The notes under the pieces are model-generated. The model saw only the letters and a program-made list of their open reading frames with translations, did no database searches and was not told the origin of the DNA. From NCBI RefSeq assembly GCF_023913755.1, contig NZ_JAMXBJ010000048.1, forward strand, positions 1 through 64,000: a stretch of DNA of 64,000 nucleotides, written 5' to 3'. Positions 59,046 to 64,000 of the stretch are shown here, in pieces (within the stretch, counting starts at the first letter, position 1; each line of letters begins with the position of its first letter). This DNA is from Pseudarthrobacter cellobiosi (GTDB lineage: Bacteria > Actinomycetota > Actinomycetes > Actinomycetales > Micrococcaceae). The translations under genes and the position numbers were made by a program.

Positions 59046-60163
59046 CAGTAGCCTCCCGTGGCTGGTTCCGCGGCGTTGCGGGATAGTTGTGGTTCAAGAG
59101 CTTCGGTTGGTTCTGGACGGAGGTGCAGCCTCAGGTCCCGGCCCAGGGTCAGGACGGCGCCGCCGTCGGAGGGGTCCCAGTCCCAGTGCCGGGCGTCCGC
59201 GAGGGTGGTGATTCCCAGTCCGTTGAGGGCGGGAGTGCCGGAGCCCAGCAGGGTGGGGGCAACGTAGACAATGAGTTCGTCCACAAGCCCGGCGGCCAGG
59301 AATGAACTGAGGATGCGTGAGCCGCCTTCCACCATGACGTGGCGGACTCCCTCCGCGTAAAGGAGCGAGAGCGCCTCCCGCGGATCCCGCGTGGGCAGGT
59401 GGAGCACGTTGCCGTCGTCACCGCGGACGGCGGCGTCGGCCGGGATGTCCCGCACGCCCATCACGGCGCGCAGCGGTTGCTTGCCGGATGTGGCTCCGGA
59501 CGCGTCGCGGGCTGTCAGCCGGGGGTTGTCCACCAGCACGGTCTGGGTGCCCACGAGGATGGCGTCGATCCGCCGCCTCAGTCCGTGGTTGTCAGCGAGC
59601 GACTCCGGGGAGGAGATCCACTGGCTCGTTCCGTCCTCGGCGGCGATCCGGCTGTCCAGGGTCTGGGCGATGTGCAGCGTCACGAACGGGCGCTGTGCGG
59701 CCACTCCCAGGAACCACTGACGGTTCAACTCGAACGACTCGCCGGCGGCGAGCCCGCTGCGGACCTGCACCCCGGCGTTCCGGAGGGTGGCTGCGCCGCC
59801 CGCCGCAGGGTCATGCGGATCGTCGACGGCGTAGACCACGTCCGTGATTCCGGCACGAATGATCGCCTGGGTGCAGGGCCCCGTGCGGCCGCTGTGGTCA
59901 CAGGGTTCCAGTGTGATCACCATCGTGCAGCCGGTCAGGTCCAGCCCGGCGGCCTCAGCTTGGGTGATCGCGTCCGCTTCGGCGTGGGGTGTGCCGGCGC
60001 CGCGGTGGTACCCGGTCACCAGCTGGCGGCCGTCCGCATCGATCACGACGGCGCCCACCAGCGGATTCGCTCCGCGCGGGCCCTGCAGGGCTGCTTTCAG
60101 CGCTGCGTCCATGGCGGCGGTTTCGGCGGCACTGAACGCCGTGACGTTTTCGATCCGGGTCAT
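59045..60163 (-). CDS. ribD: Bifunctional pyrimidine deaminase/reductase
   Basis: 372 residues. Deaminase domain with zinc motif HAEADAI, then LEPCDHSGRTGPC; reductase domain from about residue 165 with VTLHIAQTLDSRIA, TVLVDNPRLTAR and VEGGSRILSSFL. First gene behind the FMN riboswitch. Confidence 0.96.
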   Translation of the reverse strand: MTRIENVTAFSAAETAAMDAALKAALQGPRGANPLVGAVVIDADGRQLVTGYHRGAGTPHAEADAITQAEAAGLDLTGCTMVITLEPCDHSGRTGPCTQAIIRAGITDVVYAVDDPHDPAAGGAATLRNAGVQVRSGLAAGESFELNRQWFLGVAAQRPFVTLHIAQTLDSRIAAEDGTSQWISSPESLADNHGLRRRIDAILVGTQTVLVDNPRLTARDASGATSGKQPLRAVMGVRDIPADAAVRGDDGNVLHLPTRDPREALSLLYAEGVRHVMVEGGSRILSSFLAAGLVDELIVYVAPTLLGSGTPALNGLGITTLADARHWDWDPSDGGAVLTLGRDLRLHLRPEPTEALEPQLSRNAAEPATGGY

Positions 60164-60222
60164 GCGGCGGCCACCGGTCCGGTGGCTTCGGTTCCCGGAG
60201 CATGGGAAATCCTGGCTTCAAA

Positions 60223-60282
60223 GAGCCATCGCAAGGGGTTCATGTGTGTTGTCGTTCCTTCCCTCTAGAACCGCGATGGCTC
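60223..60282 (-). promoter_or_regulatory. Riboswitch expression-platform hairpin candidate
   Basis: Ten-base complementary arms GAGCCATCGC (60282-60273) and GCGATGGCTC (60232-60223) with a 40-nt loop, the second arm followed by TTT. It lies between the FMN aptamer and ribD and may be part of the switching terminator. Confidence 0.4.
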
Positions 60283-60344
60283 CGGGGGTATACGACAGCA
60301 GAAGGCCGCAGCGCCATAAGGCGCCACAGATACAGCTGTACGTG

Positions 60345-60487
60345 CTTCTCTCATCCAGACTTTAACTGTCGGTACCGGAATTTCACCAGTTCAACCGTCC
60401 GCCGGTTCCTTCCCTGAAGGGAAAGCGCCGGCTCGCGGGTCGCGGACTATCACCGCCGGTTCGGACTTACACCGACCCCGGAGCACG
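60345..60487 (-). ncRNA. FMN riboswitch (RFN element)
   Basis: On the minus strand the leader of ribD shows the conserved RFN blocks: GGGGTCGGTG, ACCGGCGGTGATAGTCCGCGACC-type core, GAACCGGCGGACGGTT-type block and CCGACAGTTAAAGTCTGGATG-type end, about 143 nt. The blocks are in canonical order. It should switch off the ribDEBAH operon when FMN is plentiful. Confidence 0.95.
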
Positions 60488-60530
60488 TATTGTGTGTTGC
60501 TATTGTGCCATAACCACAAGGTGGCCCAGA

Positions 60531-61211
60531 CTATTCCGCGGACGCAGCACGTAACTTTATGCTGCCGGCTTCGCGGAGCCGTCCGATGGCTGCAGCCGGG
60601 TCTTCCGCGCCGTAAACAGCCGAACCCGCCACAAAGACGTTCGCACCTGCTTCGGCCGCCCGCAGAATGGTTTCCTCGGTAATGCCACCGTCCACCTGGA
60701 TGGCGACATTGATTCCGGAGCCGTCAATGGCTGCCCGGGCCTTGCGGATCTTGGGCAGGGTGAAGTCCAGAAACGCCTGGCCGCCGAAGCCCGGCTCCAC
60801 GGTCATGATCAGGAGCATGTCCAGTTCCTCGAGCATGTCCAAGTAGGGTTCCACAGCTGTGGCTGGGCGCAGCGCCATGCCGGCCCTGGAGCCCCGGGCC
60901 CTCAGCTCGCGGGCCAGTTTGACCGGTGCAATGGAGGCCTCGGCGTGGAAGGTCACGGATGCCAGCCCTGCGTCGGCGAACCCCGGTGCCCAGCGGTCGG
61001 CGTCGGAGATCATCAGGTGGGCGTCCAGCGGGACGGGGCTGACCGCCTGGATCCGCTGGACCACGGGCAGCCCGATGGTGAGGTTGGGGACAAAGTGGTT
61101 GTCCATCACGTCCACGTGCACGGCGTCAGCGTTACTGATGCGCTGCAGTTCGGCTTCGAGGTTGACGAAGTCGGCGGACAGGATGCTGGGGTTGATGCAG
61201 CACTGCGGCAT
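60531..61211 (-). CDS. rpe: Ribulose-phosphate 3-epimerase
   Basis: 226 residues from ATG 61211 (AAAGG ahead). [27 protein letters not shown] with metal ligands, [19 protein letters not shown] and QVDGGIT. Interconverts ribulose and xylulose 5-phosphates. Confidence 0.97.
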   Translation of the reverse strand: MPQCCINPSILSADFVNLEAELQRISNADAVHVDVMDNHFVPNLTIGLPVVQRIQAVSPVPLDAHLMISDADRWAPGFADAGLASVTFHAEASIAPVKLARELRARGSRAGMALRPATAVEPYLDMLEELDMLLIMTVEPGFGGQAFLDFTLPKIRKARAAIDGSGINVAIQVDGGITEETILRAAEAGANVFVAGSAVYGAEDPAAAIGRLREAGSIKLRAASAE

Positions 61212-61229
61212 GGGGGAACCTTTCACGGG

Positions 61230-62819
61230 TCAGGCTTTCTTCCGGATGAGGGCCAGGAACATGGCATCGGTGCTGTGGATGTGCGGCCAGAGTTGCGCCG
61301 TGGAATCGTGGCCTGCGCCCAGGTTCCCGGTCAGGCTCACACTGTCCAGCACCGCGCCGGCGTCCAGCAGCTCCAGGTCATCCCGCTTCCGGAGGGCATC
61401 ACTGACCACTGCTGTAGTTTCGGCCGGGTGGGGTGAACAGGTGACGTAGGCAACCACTCCGCCGGGGCGGACGGCATCCAGCGCCGATTTCAGCAGGGCA
61501 CGCTGCAGCGGCCCCAGGTCAGCGAGGTCCTTGGGCGTGCGGCGCCAGCGAGACTCCGGCCTGCGGCGCAGCGCACCAAGCCCGCTGCAGGGGACATCCA
61601 CCAGGACACGGTCAAAGGATTCCGGCTGCTCAGTGCCCACGTCGCGGCCATCGCCTGTCCGGACGCGCCAGACGTCCCTGGGCACAGCTGACAGGGCCTG
61701 GCTGACGAGTTTGGCACGGTGCGGGGCAGGTTCATTGGCGAGCAGCGTGGCACCCTGGGCGTTGGCCAGCGCGCCCAGCAGGGCGGCCTTGCCGCCGGGG
61801 CCGGCGCACAGGTCCAGCCAGGTTTCGTGCGGCCGCTCTGCTCCGGGACTTCCGGTGGGATCCAGCGCCACTGCCGCCATTGCGCGGGCCACCAGCTGGG
61901 AGCCGACATCCTGGACGCGCGTGCTGCCTTCCCGGATGGAGGCGAGGCGGCCCAGGTCTCCGCCGCTGGAGAGCGCCGAGCCTTCAACTAGTTCACCGGG
62001 GGTTGCCCCGCCTTCCAGGGCTTCATCCAGGCTGCCCAGGCCGGGCAGAGCAACGAGGTTGACCACCGGAGCCTCGTTATCGGCTTCCAGCAGGTCATTG
62101 ATTTCGGCGGCTGACCGCCCGTGGGCCACCAAGGACTGGCGCATCGCCCGGACTATCCATTCGGGGTGGGCGTACCGGAGGGACGCGATGGTGGTTTCGT
62201 CGCTTTCACCGGCGACCAGGACTTCAAGCCACTCCTCCAGCGTGTGTGCAGTGACCTTCCGCAGCACCGCATTGATCAGGGCGGAGGGTCCGGCACCGAT
62301 GACGGCGCGGGCCAGGCCAACGGTCTGATCCAGGGCCGCGTGGGCCGGGACACGCATGGCCAGCAGCTGATGGGTGCCGATCCGCAGGGCGTCGAGAATG
62401 GCCGGGTCAAGCTGGTCCAGCGGCCGGTCAACGCAGCGGGCCAGGATGGCATCGTAGGTGCCCTGGCCACGCAAGGCACCGTAGCTGAGCTCGGTGGCGA
62501 ACCCGGCGTCGCGCTTGTCCAGGCCGTGATGGCGGATGCGGGACGGGAGCACCAGGTTGGCATAGGCGTCCTCGGCGGCTACCGCGCGCAGGACTTCAAA
62601 AGCCACCAGCCTCGCCGGGTCCGCCCGGCGGGTCCGCTGCGCCGGAGCGTTTTCGGTGAAGCTTCGCTGGGAGGGGCGGTTGCGTTCGCGGCCCTGGGCG
62701 TTGCGTTGGCTGGAATCCCGCGGCCCGCCCTTGCCCCGTCCGCTGTTGCCCCGTCCGCCGCCTGCGGCGCCACTTCCGCTGCCGCCCCTGCCGCCTGCAT
62801 TACCGCCGGATTCGCTCAT
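61230..62819 (-). CDS. rsmB: 16S rRNA cytosine-C5 methyltransferase (RsmB/Sun type)
   Basis: 529 residues. A Gly/Ser/Arg-rich disordered N-terminus of about 65 residues, a NusB-like helical domain (ARLVAFEVLRAVAAEDAYANL), and the methyltransferase with LDLCAGPGGKAALLGAL, DVPCSGLGALRRRP (catalytic Cys) and TCSPHPAETTAVV (release Cys). The basic extension may help RNA binding. ATGA overlap with fmt. Confidence 0.93.
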   Translation of the reverse strand: MSESGGNAGGRGGSGSGAAGGGRGNSGRGKGGPRDSSQRNAQGRERNRPSQRSFTENAPAQRTRRADPARLVAFEVLRAVAAEDAYANLVLPSRIRHHGLDKRDAGFATELSYGALRGQGTYDAILARCVDRPLDQLDPAILDALRIGTHQLLAMRVPAHAALDQTVGLARAVIGAGPSALINAVLRKVTAHTLEEWLEVLVAGESDETTIASLRYAHPEWIVRAMRQSLVAHGRSAAEINDLLEADNEAPVVNLVALPGLGSLDEALEGGATPGELVEGSALSSGGDLGRLASIREGSTRVQDVGSQLVARAMAAVALDPTGSPGAERPHETWLDLCAGPGGKAALLGALANAQGATLLANEPAPHRAKLVSQALSAVPRDVWRVRTGDGRDVGTEQPESFDRVLVDVPCSGLGALRRRPESRWRRTPKDLADLGPLQRALLKSALDAVRPGGVVAYVTCSPHPAETTAVVSDALRKRDDLELLDAGAVLDSVSLTGNLGAGHDSTAQLWPHIHSTDAMFLALIRKKA

Positions 62820-63736
62820 TCGAAGACCACGCTTTCCAGTGTTGCCATGCCACGCGCCCAGTCGGCGGCGGCCATCATCTTTTTGCCCGAAGGCTGGATC
62901 CTCGTCAGCTCCACAGCGTGGGATCCGGTGCCCACCAGGAGGCTCTTGCCGTCGAGGAATACTGCGCCGGGCTGCAGGTCAGTGTTGTCCGGCCGGAGCC
63001 GGACGGGTTCGAGTTTGACGCGCTGTCCGTCCAGGGTGGTCCAGGCACCGGGCTCGGGAGTTACGCCGCGGGCCCGCCTGCCGATCGCCAGGGCAGGCTG
63101 CTTCCAGTCGAGCCGGCCATCATCGATGGTCAGCTTGGGGGCCAGTGAAACATCGCCGACCTGCGGCTGCGCAGCGGCCCTCCCAGCTTCGACGGCGGAC
63201 AGTGTCTGGGCAAGGAGCACTGCCCCGCTGTGGGACAGCCGCTCCAGCAGCGCTCCGGCGGTGTCCTCCGGGGCAACGCCCTCGGTCAGCGTTCCGAAGA
63301 CCGGGCCGGTGTCCAAACCTTCTTCCAGCAGGAAGGTGACTGCCCCGGTGACGTCGTCGCCGGCCATCACGGCGCGCTGCACCGGGGCAGCGCCACGCCA
63401 TGCGGGAAGCAGGGAAAAGTGCAGGTTGATCCAACCATGCGGGGGAACATCCAGCGCGGCGCGGGGAATCAGTCCGCCGTAGGCCACGATGGCTGCCACG
63501 TCCGGCTTGGCCGCGGCGATTTTCGCCGTCACGGCTTCGTCCACGCGGGTGGCGTGGATGACGTCGATTTCCAGCTCGGCGGCGCGGGCGGCAACGGGCG
63601 ACGGCGTCAGCACGCGTTTGCGCCCTATCGGCGCGTCGGGACGGGTCAGGACCGCAACGATCTCAAAGCCGGCCGCGATCAGGGCATCAAGGGACGGGAC
63701 GGCCACGGCGGGGGTGCCGGCAAAAAGTACCCTCAT
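62816..63736 (-). CDS. fmt: Methionyl-tRNA formyltransferase
   Basis: 306 residues. [19 protein letters not shown] start, catalytic [20 protein letters not shown] with Asn and His, [10 protein letters not shown], and a C-terminal OB-fold domain. Formylates initiator Met-tRNA. ATGA overlap with def. Confidence 0.97.
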   Translation of the reverse strand: MRVLFAGTPAVAVPSLDALIAAGFEIVAVLTRPDAPIGRKRVLTPSPVAARAAELEIDVIHATRVDEAVTAKIAAAKPDVAAIVAYGGLIPRAALDVPPHGWINLHFSLLPAWRGAAPVQRAVMAGDDVTGAVTFLLEEGLDTGPVFGTLTEGVAPEDTAGALLERLSHSGAVLLAQTLSAVEAGRAAAQPQVGDVSLAPKLTIDDGRLDWKQPALAIGRRARGVTPEPGAWTTLDGQRVKLEPVRLRPDNTDLQPGAVFLDGKSLLVGTGSHAVELTRIQPSGKKMMAAADWARGMATLESVVFE

Positions 63737-64000
63737 GTGGTGGCGCCGCCGCCGAAGCTGGCGCCCCCGGTGCTTGTTCCCCCAAAGCTCGCGCCCCCGA
63801 AACTGGACCCGACCGTCTTGGCGCGCTTCGTCGTCGTGCGTTCCGTGATGGCGTCATAGTTGGCATTGCGGATGGAGCGCAGCGCCGTCTTCCGGTCTTC
63901 ACCTTCCAGCCTGTCGGTGTAGAGGATGCCGTCCAGGTGGTCCGTCTCGTGCTGGAAACAACGGGCCAGCATGCCTTCCCCCTCCACCGCGACAGGATTC
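63733..64000 (-). CDS. def: Peptide deformylase, partial
   Basis: The gene runs off the right edge; 89 C-terminal codons are visible. Motif [19 protein letters not shown] provides the two His ligands and catalytic Glu. The C-terminal tail after YDAITERTT is a Gly/Ser/Phe repeat ([12 protein letters not shown] units) not found in E. coli Def. Removes the formyl group that Fmt adds. Confidence 0.93.
   Translation of the reverse strand, partial: NPVAVEGEGMLARCFQHETDHLDGILYTDRLEGEDRKTALRSIRNANYDAITERTTTKRAKTVGSSFGGASFGGTSTGGASFGGGATT

Overview
The window reads as high-GC actinobacterial chromosome, most likely a Micrococcaceae member of the Arthrobacter/Pseudarthrobacter group. This rests on the protein sequences, the use of GTG/TTG starts, and a block running def-fmt-rsmB-rpe-[FMN riboswitch]-rib-his-trp-lgt-gltBD-pyk-pdtaR that is ordinary core chromosome in this family. 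The core block fills 37.2-64.0 kb and is almost entirely on the minus strand, with many 1-8 nt gene overlaps.

Everything to the left of 37.2 kb is accessory. A tRNA-Leu(CAA) gene (37225-37306, minus) ends at a 22-bp sequence that recurs in the same orientation at 31303-31324 and 356-377. These three copies look like attachment sites of elements stacked in tandem on the 3' end of the tRNA: island B (31.3-37.2 kb) and island A (0.36-31.3 kb). The 281-bp repeat left of the first copy suggests a third element beyond the window edge. No integrase is visible. A perfect 11+1+11 dyad lies exactly 102 nt from the attachment core in both islands, with compensating base changes in its arms.

Island A is mainly catabolic. 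From 1.3 to 20.6 kb it carries a PLP aminotransferase, an M20 amidohydrolase with an MHS-family transporter, a dipeptide-type ABC transporter with a fused permease-ATPase, two YtcJ-like amidohydrolases, a frameshifted second MHS transporter, a LysR regulator, a TPP-dependent decarboxylase/synthase-like enzyme and an aldehyde dehydrogenase. Six promoters here share one architecture: ATGCC-N5-GGCAT, then a -35 element (T A/G GAC A/G in five of the six) starting 37 nt from the start of the site, then 17-18 nt, then a -10. This argues that the set is one LysR regulon. A consistent but unproven reading is uptake and hydrolysis of an amide or N-acyl amino acid, transamination, 2-oxo-acid decarboxylation and aldehyde oxidation. 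Further right are a cluster of small unknown proteins, pobA with an IclR regulator, an amidohydrolase-2 gene with two overlapping IclR genes, the remains of a branched-chain amino acid permease pair, and a second adenylate kinase gene.

Island B is defence and stability type: a HigBA toxin-antitoxin pair, a small possible antitoxin, an archaeo-eukaryotic primase fused to a superfamily 2 helicase (TOTE conflict-system type), and a ribbon-helix-helix protein overlapping an AbiEii-type nucleotidyltransferase, preceded by twin palindromic operators.
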